In this document: one piece after another, positions 1 to 5,684 of the stretch
Layout of the letters: the number at the start of each line of letters is the position of its first letter
Numbering within the stretch: the first letter of the stretch is position 1
Source: Methylohalomonas sp964522485
GTDB taxonomy: Bacteria; Pseudomonadota; Gammaproteobacteria; Methylohalomonadales; Methylohalomonadaceae
Assembly (NCBI GenBank): GCA_964522485.1
Contig: CAZFUS010000113.1
Coordinates: forward strand, 1 to 6,227
Reading direction: 5' to 3'
Length of the DNA: 6,227 nt
Made by a program: the position numbers and the translations under genes
The notes under the pieces: model-generated
The model's input: only the letters and a program-made list of their open reading frames with translations
What the model was told of the DNA's origin: nothing
Databases searched by the model: none

Positions 1-50
1 GATGATAGTCTGGGGCTCTCCCCACGCGAAAGTAGGACACTGCCAGGCAT
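1..50 (+). rRNA. rrf: 5S ribosomal RNA, 3' end (partial)
   Basis: This is the last ~50 nucleotides of a 5S rRNA gene; the 5' part lies outside the window. The sequence follows the E. coli 5S 3' end closely: the GATGATAGT segment, the TGGGG..CCCCA helix, the CGAAAGTAGG loop-E-side segment and the terminal CTGCCAGGCAT, whose TGCCAGGC would pair with the 5' end of the molecule. The mature end is placed by analogy with E. coli and could be off by one or two bases. An intrinsic terminator follows directly, so this is the distal end of an rRNA operon read rightwards. Confidence 0.93.
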
Positions 51-59
51 TTAATACTG

Positions 60-92
60 AAACCCCGACTCTCCTGAGTGGGGGTTTTTTTT
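60..92 (+). terminator. Intrinsic terminator of the rRNA operon
   Basis: An 11-base arm (61-71, AACCCCGACTC) pairs with 76-86 (GAGTGGGGGTT) with one G-G mismatch, around a TCCT loop. The right arm runs into eight consecutive T (85-92). It lies ten bases after the 5S 3' end, the usual place for the rRNA operon terminator. Confidence 0.92.
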
Positions 93-159
93 ATTGTCTT
101 GTCCACGCGCAAAATCTAGTTACTGACCGTTGGCGCGTGCGCAGATCGGCCAGATTGCG

Positions 160-200
160 TATAGTCCGGATCAGACTTCGAATGATGCTCTGATCGGACT
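160..200 (+). promoter_or_regulatory. Leader inverted repeat overlapping a -10-like TATAGT
   Basis: AGTCCGGATCAGA (163-175) and TCTGATCGGACT (189-200) are complementary over 12 pairs with one extra G on the left, enclosing a 13-base loop. The repeat ends 15 bases before the metallopeptidase start codon. A TATAGT at 160-165 resembles a -10 box, but the nearest TTG-type -35 (TTGGCG, 130-135) is 24 bases away, too far for a standard sigma-70 promoter. With TATAGT as -10, transcription would start inside the left arm and the dyad would act as an operator rather than an RNA hairpin. With readthrough from the rRNA operon, the whole hairpin would be transcribed. There is no T-run after it, so it is not a normal terminator. 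The structure is seen; its role is inference. Confidence 0.4.
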
Positions 201-215
201 GAATCCCCGGATCCC

Positions 216-1247
216 ATGCCGCGCGCCCGCCGACAGCCCGAGTGGACCCGCCTGAGTGATGAGGCCCTGCTTGATGTGCGCTTCTGCGATCTCGGGCTCA
301 GGGTCGAGGAGTCCCCCGTTCAGGACTGCGTGGATCAGCTCTACTATGAACTGGCCGGCTGCGGCCTTAGGCTGCGGCCGCACTGCTGGTTCGGCGAGGA
401 ATGGTTCTCGCCCGACGGTGTCCCCGGTATCGCCATCCCTTTTTATCTTGCCCATCCCCGTCTGAAGAAGTTGCAGCAGAAACTGATGTTCGAAGTGGAA
501 GGCGGCACCATGCGCAGTTGCCTCAAGCTGCTCAGGCATGAGGCTGGCCATGCCATCGACAGCGCCTGGCGGCTGCACAATCGCAGAACCTGGCAGCGTC
601 TGTTCGGCGATTTCAGGCGCGCCTATCCCGATTACTATTCACCCCGCACCGGCAGCAAGCACTACGTTCTGCATCTGGACTGGTGGTATGCCCAGAGTCA
701 TCCTGCCGAGGATTTTGCCGAAACCTTCGCCGTCTGGCTGAAACCGAGCAATCAATGGCGGCGGGATTATGCTGGCTGGCCGGCGCTAAAAAAGCTGGAG
801 TATGTCGATGAGCTGATGACTTCGCTGGAGGATCGGCGTCCCCTGGTACGCAGGCGCGAGCGGGTCGACCCGGTTGCGCGATTGAAGAAGACTTTGCGCG
901 ACCATTACCGCCAGCAGCGGCAAAGCTATGGTATTGCCGTACCGGAGCTGTTCGATGCCGATCTCAGGCGCCTGTTTGCGGAAAAACCTGCCGTGCCGGG
1001 CAACGGCCGCAAGGCGGCAGCGCTGCTGCGGCGGTTGCAGCCCGAACTGTGCCGTCTGTGCGCGCGCTGGACTGGCGAATACCCTTATGCGATCGCCCAG
1101 ATCATGCAGGAAATGATGCTGCGCTGTCGTGAACTCAAGCTGTATGTGGACCGGCCGGAAGCAGAGGTCAAGCTGGACATTGCTATCTTTCTCAGCGTTC
1201 AGACGCTCAACTATCTGCATCACGTACGTCACAGGATACCCATGTGA
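216..1247 (+). CDS. Putative zinc-dependent metallopeptidase (HEXXH family)
   Basis: The 343-residue product has an HEAGH zinc-binding and catalytic motif at residues 108-112, followed by PAEDFAETFAVW (163-174). E165 or E169 there is the likely third zinc ligand, as in gluzincin-type peptidases. Other notable segments are FSPDGVPGIAIPFYLAHPRL (64-83) just before the active site and GWPALKKLEYVDEL (187-200) after it. Residues ~205-343 form a basic, mostly helical extension of unknown role. I recall this architecture from proteins annotated only as 'putative zinc-binding metallopeptidase'; no substrate is known to me. There is no signal peptide or membrane segment, so it is probably cytoplasmic. 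The ATG at 216 is the only ATG after the upstream in-frame stop at 183 that keeps the whole N-terminus; it lacks a clear Shine-Dalgarno. The stop overlaps the start of the ATP-grasp gene, so the two are co-transcribed and coupled. Peptidase class is fairly secure; the biological role is unknown. Confidence 0.85.
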   Translation: MPRARRQPEWTRLSDEALLDVRFCDLGLRVEESPVQDCVDQLYYELAGCGLRLRPHCWFGEEWFSPDGVPGIAIPFYLAHPRLKKLQQKLMFEVEGGTMRSCLKLLRHEAGHAIDSAWRLHNRRTWQRLFGDFRRAYPDYYSPRTGSKHYVLHLDWWYAQSHPAEDFAETFAVWLKPSNQWRRDYAGWPALKKLEYVDELMTSLEDRRPLVRRRERVDPVARLKKTLRDHYRQQRQSYGIAVPELFDADLRRLFAEKPAVPGNGRKAAALLRRLQPELCRLCARWTGEYPYAIAQIMQEMMLRCRELKLYVDRPEAEVKLDIAIFLSVQTLNYLHHVRHRIPM

Positions 1248-2275
1248 TGAAACATCTGCGTGTTCTGGTACTGGCCCATCAGGATCTGATCCCGCCGGAT
1301 AATGTCGAGAGTTATTCCGACAAGGACTACCAGGAATGGAAGACAGAGTTCGATGTCATTTCAACGCTACGGGAGTCAGGACATGAAGTGCTGCCGCTCG
1401 GTGTGTACGACAATCTGGGCGTAATACGGCAGGCCATGCGCGAGTTCAAACCGCATATCGCCTTCAATCTGCTTGAAGAGTTTCACGACAATTCGCTGTT
1501 TGATCATCATATCGCCAGCTTTCTTGAGCTGCACAAGCAGGCCTACACCGGCTGCAATCCGCGCGGCCTGATGCTGGCGCATGACAAGTCTCTCACCAAG
1601 AAACTGCTGACTTATCATAAGATCCCGACACCGCGCTTTACCGTTGTACCGTTGGGCCGGTCGGCACGCCTCCCCCGTAAGACTGATTATCCTCTGATCG
1701 TCAAATCGCTCTATGAAGAGGGGTCGTATGGTATCGCCCAGGCTTCAGTTGTCAGCACAGAAGAGAAACTGCACGAGCGGGTCAGATATCTGCATGACCA
1801 GCTCAATACGCCCGCTATCGTGGAAGAGTATATCGATGGCCGTGAACTGTATGTGGCCATCATTGGCAACCGCCGACTGCAGGCATTCCCGATCATAGAG
1901 CTGGTATTCGGCAAGATGACAGAAGGCAGTCAGAAGATCGCTACCTCCAGGGTCAAGTGGGACTGGAAGTACCAGGAGGCGCACGGGATCGATACGGTGC
2001 TTGCCCGCGATCTGTCGCCCGAGCTGGAAAAACGGATCACCTACATGGCCCGGCGCATGTACCGGATACTAGGGTTGAGCGGCTATGCCCGTATAGATAT
2101 GCGCCTGACGCCGGACAGCAGACTTTATGTGCTGGAAGCCAACGCCAATCCGGATCTCGGTTATGGTGAGGAACTGTCGACCGCAACCGAGGCGGCCGAT
2201 ATGAACTACGAGGCATTGCTGCACAAGATTATCAATCTTGGCCTGCGTTACCGTCCGAATGAGAGCCTGCGTTAA
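1247..2275 (+). CDS. D-Ala-D-Ala-ligase-like ATP-grasp enzyme
   Basis: The 342-residue protein has ATP-grasp architecture. An N-terminal Rossmann-like part begins RVLVLAHQD (~5-14). The ATP-binding strand PLIVKSLYEEGSYGI has its lysine near residue 153, the hinge is EEYIDGRELYV (~193-203), and the metal-binding end ARIDMR..LEANANPDLG (~281-304) carries the expected Asp, Glu and two Asn. The family forms amide bonds by activating a carboxylate as acyl phosphate with ATP. The C-terminal LEANANPDLG replaces the EINTxPG typical of true Ddl enzymes, and no ddl/mur genes are nearby, so it is probably not the peptidoglycan Ddl; the substrate is unknown. Start choice: GTG at 1244 and ATG at 1247 are adjacent and in frame. 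I take ATG 1247, which shares the TGATG overlap with the upstream stop; AGGA at 1233-1236 serves either. The arrangement implies translational coupling to the metallopeptidase. Confidence 0.88.
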   Translation: MKHLRVLVLAHQDLIPPDNVESYSDKDYQEWKTEFDVISTLRESGHEVLPLGVYDNLGVIRQAMREFKPHIAFNLLEEFHDNSLFDHHIASFLELHKQAYTGCNPRGLMLAHDKSLTKKLLTYHKIPTPRFTVVPLGRSARLPRKTDYPLIVKSLYEEGSYGIAQASVVSTEEKLHERVRYLHDQLNTPAIVEEYIDGRELYVAIIGNRRLQAFPIIELVFGKMTEGSQKIATSRVKWDWKYQEAHGIDTVLARDLSPELEKRITYMARRMYRILGLSGYARIDMRLTPDSRLYVLEANANPDLGYGEELSTATEAADMNYEALLHKIINLGLRYRPNESLR

Positions 2276-2398
2276 CCGAAAAGTCTATCTGTTTATGATG
2301 CTGTCCGGTTGCCCGTCCTGTATGGCAGGCGTTCAATAACTTGTTGAATAATAATAATTTATTTCATTTATTCTGATCTGTTCCGGTTATTTCAGGTG

Positions 2399-2425
2399 GA
2401 ACGATTTCGGATTGCGGTAATCACA
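2399..2425 (+). promoter_or_regulatory. Possible sigma-E-type promoter for the DUF1328 gene
   Basis: GAACGA (2399-2404, preceded by G to give GGAAC) and TCACA (2421-2425) are separated by exactly 16 bases. This resembles the GAACTT-N16-TCTGA layout of sigma-E/AlgU promoters, matching 4/6 and 3/5 positions. Transcription would begin roughly 90 bases before the start codon. An AT-rich stretch further upstream (2341-2376, TTGAAT at 2344 and TTTATT at 2367 with a 17-base spacer) is an alternative sigma-70 candidate. Neither match is strong. Confidence 0.28.
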
Positions 2426-2511
2426 AAAAGCGACAATTCTTGAAAATGTGTCAGTGCCATGGGAATCATCGTGGTGCTGATTGGTTCGAAATAGGCAATC
2501 AATTGAAAAAC

Positions 2512-2517
2512 AGGAGG
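2512..2517 (+). promoter_or_regulatory. Ribosome binding site of the DUF1328 gene
   Basis: A perfect AGGAGG lies five bases before the ATG at 2523. It fixes this start and excludes the longer in-frame start at 2481, which has no such site. It is the strongest Shine-Dalgarno in the window and suggests high translation. Confidence 0.85.
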
Positions 2518-2522
2518 TTGAC

Positions 2523-2690
2523 ATGTTGAGTTGGGCACTGACGTTTCTGGTTATCGCGGTGATAGCCGGCATCTTCGGCCTCAGTGGTATCGCCGGTACC
2601 GCCGCCAATATCGCCTGGATACTGTTTGTTGTCGGACTGGTTCTGGCCATCATCTTTTTTATTACCGGCCGCCGGCCGCCGGCACCTTAA
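2523..2690 (+). CDS. Small DUF1328 (YtjA/UPF0391-type) membrane protein
   Basis: The 55-residue protein consists almost entirely of two hydrophobic helices, about residues 4-20 (WALTFLVIAVIAGIFGL) and 29-47 (NIAWILFVVGLVLAIIFFI). They are joined by a short Gly/Ala-rich turn (SGIAGTAA), and a short basic tail GRRPPAP follows. Length, the opening MLSWALTFLVIAVIAGIFG and the central GIAGTAA match the DUF1328 family (E. coli YtjA), inner-membrane proteins of unknown function often reported as stress-responsive. It is a single-gene unit: a 247-base gap precedes it and a strong hairpin terminator follows. The 3' end of the coding sequence is a run of CCGGC/GGCCG units encoding the Arg/Pro tail. Family assignment is confident; function is unknown. 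Confidence 0.9.
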   Translation: MLSWALTFLVIAVIAGIFGLSGIAGTAANIAWILFVVGLVLAIIFFITGRRPPAP

Positions 2691-2706
2691 TCCGCAGCAT
2701 TTACAG

Positions 2707-2749
2707 ACACGATAACAGTCGTCGTGATGGACGGCTGTTATCGTGTTTA
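2707..2749 (+). terminator. Hairpin terminator after the DUF1328 gene
   Basis: ACACGATAACAG (2707-2718) pairs perfectly with CTGTTATCGTGT (2735-2746). The stem continues through a T-G wobble and CGTC/GACG (2720-2723 with 2730-2733), giving 17 continuous pairs with a six-base loop. A short TTTAT tail follows on the plus strand. There is no T-run on the minus strand side, so it should work mainly rightwards. The tail is poor, so RNA 3'-end protection is an alternative role. Confidence 0.72.
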
Positions 2750-2832
2750 TCTGTCATAAATCTTTAGCTGTAGCATTGATTCCAATAACTGGCTAACTGT
2801 GCGCCGATGGAAACAAAAATTCCTGGCGTTGT

Positions 2833-3744
2833 TTAATAAAGCTCCGGCTCATCCTCAGGGCGGGTTTTGAAACGCCGGTGCAGCCACAGATATTGTTCCG
2901 GGTGTTTGGCGAGCGCATCCTCGATCAGTTTATTTACACGCCGGGCGTCGGCTGCTTCGTCAGTTCCGGGGAAGTCGGTGAGAACCGGAGAAAACCTGAC
3001 ACAGTAACGTTTGCCGCCATCTAATCGGAAATGACTGCAGAAAACTGCCGCAGCGCCTGTCATGCTGACCAGTCGTGAAGTCCCGCGGATAGTTGCAGCC
3101 TGAATACCGAAGAATGGCGCAAAGACGGAATGGTGCCGCGCATAATTCTGATCCGCGGCGTACCAGACAGCATGACCCTGACGCAGACCGCGGATGATCG
3201 CCCGCGTGTCGAATTTATTTATTACCGCACCAAAATGACGTGCGCGTCCTGTTCGGATCAGCTCTTCAAACAATGGATGCTTACTGGGACGATAGATTAC
3301 ATCCATATCCAGATATGGCGCGACAAAGGCACCGGCAATGTCGATAGTGGAAAAGTGGGCACCTATGATCAGCACGCCCCGGCCCTGCGCCTGGGCGGCA
3401 AGGATATGTTCGGTACCTTCGACCTGCGCCCGATCCCGGAGATGATCGACACCGCGCAGCCAGGCGGTGCCGGTCTCGAAGACACTCATGCCGTACGATT
3501 CAAAGGTTGCGATCAATCGTCCAGTTTGCTCTGCATCCGATAATTCTGGGAAACACAGGCGCAAATTGGTAGCAGCGACTTGACGACGCTGGCGTGCCAG
3601 ATAATAGAGCAGGCGCCCGAGCTGCCTGCCCAGCCATAGCTGCAGGTCGTGCGGCAGGCGTACCAGCAGCCACAGGCAGGCGATACCGGCGGCCACTCCC
3701 CAGTAGCGGGGCTGCAGATATTGATAGGGCTTGTCTTTTGGCAT
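2833..3744 (-). CDS. lpxL: Lipid A biosynthesis lauroyl acyltransferase (LpxL/HtrB)
   Basis: The 303-residue protein is close to the 306 residues of E. coli LpxL. It would transfer a secondary acyl chain from acyl-ACP to the Kdo-lipid A precursor at the cytoplasmic face of the inner membrane. An N-terminal hydrophobic anchor lies at about residues 14-30. The catalytic HX4D/E motif is H130-FSTI-D135, here with Asp where E. coli LpxL has Glu. Other family segments are YRPSKHPLFEELI (151-163), WYAADQNYARHHSVFAPFFG (194-213, compare WYAPDxDYG...F.PFF) and the C-terminal EQYLWLHRRFKTRP (283-296), almost identical to E. coli. The ending points to LpxL/LpxP rather than LpxM; chain length cannot be read from sequence. 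The ATG at 3744 has no well-placed Shine-Dalgarno (GGAAGG is 15 bases away), but no alternative ATG, GTG or TTG lies in frame just upstream. The gene stands alone. Confidence 0.93.
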   Translation of the reverse strand: MPKDKPYQYLQPRYWGVAAGIACLWLLVRLPHDLQLWLGRQLGRLLYYLARQRRQVAATNLRLCFPELSDAEQTGRLIATFESYGMSVFETGTAWLRGVDHLRDRAQVEGTEHILAAQAQGRGVLIIGAHFSTIDIAGAFVAPYLDMDVIYRPSKHPLFEELIRTGRARHFGAVINKFDTRAIIRGLRQGHAVWYAADQNYARHHSVFAPFFGIQAATIRGTSRLVSMTGAAAVFCSHFRLDGGKRYCVRFSPVLTDFPGTDEAADARRVNKLIEDALAKHPEQYLWLHRRFKTRPEDEPELY

Positions 3745-4124
3745 GTTCAGCTGGCCCGGCCTTCCAGGGACTCCTTTGCGGTTGCCGCTTTATCCCGCCG
3801 GCAGAAGCGCGGTTTCCCGTATCTCTTGGCAAATATCCCCGGGATTGTATAACAGCCGGATTCACTATCGACGTGGTTTCGGGCCGGTTTGAGAGTCATC
3901 GGCCGCTCCGGAGGCCGGCGCTGGCATGGCATGTATAAGACCCTGTTGTATCTGACTTTTGACTTGATCGCCGCTGCCCCAGCAAGCAAAATAAGACGCT
4001 AAGAGGACCGGGGCGGCACACCGGATGACGAGGACCCGACAAGAGATGCGTCGCCAGTCCGCAAGGTCCCGTGCGTGATTCCAAGACCAATCATAATAAC
4101 CAATTCATTACAGGCAGAAAGCTG
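3745..4124. other. 380-base non-coding divergent region
   Basis: This stretch separates lpxL (minus) from the cytochrome pair (plus), so it should hold both promoters. I see no gene in it: the open frames crossing it are short, unlike any protein family I know, and lack ribosome binding sites. On the plus strand, TATAAG (3934-3939) is -10-like without a matching -35. TTGATC (3964-3969) and CAAAAT (3987-3992) form another weak pair with a 17-base spacer. GAGGACC occurs twice (4003-4009, 4030-4036), and GGTCCC at 4064-4069 could pair with either. Bases 4085-4115, just before the cytochrome start, are AT-rich. No riboswitch consensus was recognised. Confidence 0.5.
3844..3851 (-). promoter_or_regulatory. 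Possible -10 element for lpxL
   Basis: Read on the minus strand this is TATACAAT, a good -10 match (TACAAT or TATACA) about 100 bases upstream of the lpxL start. No convincing -35 is found 16-18 bases further upstream, so it is only a candidate. Confidence 0.3.
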
Positions 4125-4499
4125 ATGAGACTATTAACAATTGTATGCCTGGCGCTGAGCTTCGCCGGTACCGCCTATGCGGAGGGTGACCCGGCCGTAG
4201 GCAAACGCAAAGCCGAAAGCTGTCTGGGTTGCCATGGTATTGCAGATTACGGCAACGTTTATCCAACCTACAAAGTGCCGAAACTTGGTGGCCAGAGCGC
4301 AGCCTATATCGTCGCTGCACTGAAAGCCTACCAGTCCAAGCAGCGCTGGCATCCGACCATGCAGGCTCAGGCAGCAGATATGAGTCCTGAAGACATGGCC
4401 GATATCGCAGCCTATTTTTCCAGTCTGAAAGACCTCGGCCCGTCAAAATCCAGTGAAGGGAACCAGGCCGCTGAATCCGGGGAGGCCGGCAATGAATAA
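4125..4499 (+). CDS. Periplasmic single-haem cytochrome c (c4-like), first of pair
   Basis: The 124-residue precursor starts with a Sec signal peptide (MRLLTIVCLALSFAGTAYA, cleavage after residue 19). The CLGCH haem c attachment site is at residues 33-37, with His37 as axial ligand. The second axial ligand is most likely M79, which aligns with M83 of the next protein. The fold signature of small class I cytochromes follows: PKLGGQSAAYIVAALKAY (52-69) and SPEDMADIAAYFSSL (87-101). The last ~20 residues are a Ser/Glu/Gly-rich acidic tail. It is a periplasmic electron carrier; the partner enzyme is not shown here. I chose ATG 4125 because it gives a proper signal peptide; the frame extends 18 residues further upstream to 4071 but that adds a polar, non-signal sequence. 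The Shine-Dalgarno is weak. The stop overlaps the next gene by eight bases. Confidence 0.9.
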   Translation: MRLLTIVCLALSFAGTAYAEGDPAVGKRKAESCLGCHGIADYGNVYPTYKVPKLGGQSAAYIVAALKAYQSKQRWHPTMQAQAADMSPEDMADIAAYFSSLKDLGPSKSSEGNQAAESGEAGNE

Positions 4500-4854
4500 C
4501 TACAAGCAGGTGTTCTCACTGGTAGCCTTGTTCGCCAGCGGTTTCATGACAACTGCGGTTCTGGCCGGAGGTGACATCACCGCGGGCAAGAAAAAGGCCG
4601 AGTCCTGTTTCGCCTGTCATGGTGAAAAAGGTATCAGTACCGCTCCGGACATGTATCCGCATCTGGCCGGCCAGCATGCGAGTTATCTGCTCCACGCAAT
4701 GAAGGATTACAAGGAGGGACGGCGCCAGAACCAGATCATGAGCGGCATGGCCGAACCGCTGAGCGAGCAGGACATGGAAGACATCGCTGCCTATTATGCT
4801 TCAATGCCGGGACTGGTGACTCCGCCGCGCGAGCCGGCAGCTTCTTCCGAGTAG
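4492..4854 (+). CDS. Periplasmic single-haem cytochrome c (c4-like), second of pair
   Basis: The 120-residue precursor has a signal peptide of about 25 residues ending VLA. The haem c site CFACH is at residues 39-43, with His43 as ligand, and M83 (NQIM) is the likely Met ligand. MYPHLAGQHASYLLHAMKDYKEGRR (54-78) and LSEQDMEDIAAYYASM (90-105) are typical of one domain of the diheme cytochrome c4 family. The start is fixed by GGGGAGG (4479-4485), six bases before ATG 4492; the ATG lies inside the end of the preceding cytochrome gene (8-base overlap in another frame), so the two are translationally coupled. The proteins share the haem motif context (GKxKAESCxxCHG), the (L)xGQxAxY segment and the C-terminal helix, so the genes are probably tandem duplicates. 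A short PPREPAASSE tail ends it. The gene converges on gloB with only 13 bases between stops. Confidence 0.92.
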   Translation: MNNYKQVFSLVALFASGFMTTAVLAGGDITAGKKKAESCFACHGEKGISTAPDMYPHLAGQHASYLLHAMKDYKEGRRQNQIMSGMAEPLSEQDMEDIAAYYASMPGLVTPPREPAASSE

Positions 4855-4867
4855 GCCTGACAATTAG

Positions 4868-5638
4868 CTAGAATTTATCCTTTAACGCGCGGACACGGGC
4901 GAAGACTTCGACCGACCGCGCGTTTTCCATTTTCAGGGTATGACGGATACCCGCGTCATCGGGACGCAGGAACGGATTCGTCGCCTTTTCCTCTGACAGC
5001 AATGCCGGCAGTGTCGGTTTGCCTGCCGCACGCTGGCGGTTCACCTTTTCGGCCCGCTGTTTCAATTCGTCATTGTCCGGATCAACCGTCAGGGCAAAGC
5101 GGGCATTGTTCTGGGTGTATTCATGGCCACAATAGATACGGGTATCGTCAGGCAGAGACATGATTTTCTGCAACGACGACCACATCTGCTCCGGGCTGCC
5201 CTCAAATAACCGCCCACATCCCATGGCAAACAGTGTGTCACCGGTGAAGGCCAGTTTCTGTCCCGGTATGTGATAAACGATATGGCCACGCGTATGGCCC
5301 GGCGTATCATGGACTTCGATCCGGTGTTCGCCAAAGAAAAAGTGGTCACCTTCGCCGACCTCGATATCAATGCCTGGAATGCGTTGGGCATCAGCCCGGG
5401 GACCGACGATGGTGCAGCCGGTCTGTGACTTGATCTCCAGATTCCCGCCGGCATGATCCCAGTGATGGTGAGTATTGAAGATGTGCGTCAATTGCCAGCC
5501 GCGTTCATCCAGCGCCCTGACAATAGGCCCGACTTCCGGTGTATCCACGCAGGCGGTCTGATCGGCATCCGCATCATGCAGCAAATAGCCGTAGTTATCG
5601 CTGAGGCAGGGGAACATGTGGACTTCGAGTGCTGACAT
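4868..5638 (-). CDS. gloB: Hydroxyacylglutathione hydrolase (glyoxalase II)
   Basis: The enzyme hydrolyses S-D-lactoylglutathione to D-lactate and glutathione, the second step of methylglyoxal detoxification in the cytosol. The 256-residue length is normal for the family. All binuclear metal ligands of this metallo-beta-lactamase fold are present: THHHWDH (H57, H59, D61, H62), H115 in DTPGHT, D134 in FTGDT and H172 in CGHEYT. The C-terminal substrate-binding region, with KATNPFLR (218-225) and RALKD near the end (R250, K253), distinguishes it from generic metallo-beta-lactamases. The ATG at 5638 opens with MSALEVHMFPCLSDNYGYLL, the standard glyoxalase II N-terminus; the Shine-Dalgarno is weak. 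It is divergent from the porin remnant (46-base gap) and appears to be a single gene. No obvious terminator lies between it and the convergent cytochrome gene. Confidence 0.97.
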   Translation of the reverse strand: MSALEVHMFPCLSDNYGYLLHDADADQTACVDTPEVGPIVRALDERGWQLTHIFNTHHHWDHAGGNLEIKSQTGCTIVGPRADAQRIPGIDIEVGEGDHFFFGEHRIEVHDTPGHTRGHIVYHIPGQKLAFTGDTLFAMGCGRLFEGSPEQMWSSLQKIMSLPDDTRIYCGHEYTQNNARFALTVDPDNDELKQRAEKVNRQRAAGKPTLPALLSEEKATNPFLRPDDAGIRHTLKMENARSVEVFARVRALKDKF

Positions 5639-5684
5639 AGGCTGCCCATTGTGAAATCCCGAAAGAACATCAGGCTATCAAATC

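Noticed and set aside
786..1232. 148-residue open frame on the minus strand
   Set aside because: It lies antisense to the metallopeptidase, shows no family features, and the sense frame carries clear motifs.
2332..2348. TTCAAT/GTTGAA hairpin after the ATP-grasp gene as a terminator
   Set aside because: Six AT-rich pairs including a wobble, and no T-run; too weak to call. Another 4-bp hairpin (2317-2329) is also insignificant.
2398..2415. Possible sigma-54 promoter (TGGAAC ... TTGCGG)
   Set aside because: The GG and GC dinucleotides are 14 bases apart instead of the required 10.
2786..2799. TAACTG direct repeat
   Set aside because: Two six-base copies in a short gap between converging genes; expected by chance and without a promoter nearby.
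2811..2834. AAACAA/TTGTTT dyad at the lpxL stop as a terminator
   Set aside because: Only six AT pairs with a 12-base loop and no T-run on the minus strand.
3130..3543. 137-residue open frame on the plus strand inside lpxL
   Set aside because: It is entirely antisense to a well-supported lpxL, has no recognisable domain and no ribosome binding site; it mirrors the GC-biased codon pattern of the real gene.
3980..4070. Cyclic-di-GMP (GEMM) riboswitch in the cytochrome leader
   Set aside because: Checked because of purine-rich GC segments, but the conserved GEMM core (ACGCAAAGCC-like) is absent.
4108..4446. 112-residue open frame on the minus strand over the first cytochrome
   Set aside because: Antisense to a clear secreted cytochrome c; its Arg-rich composition is typical of a shadow frame.
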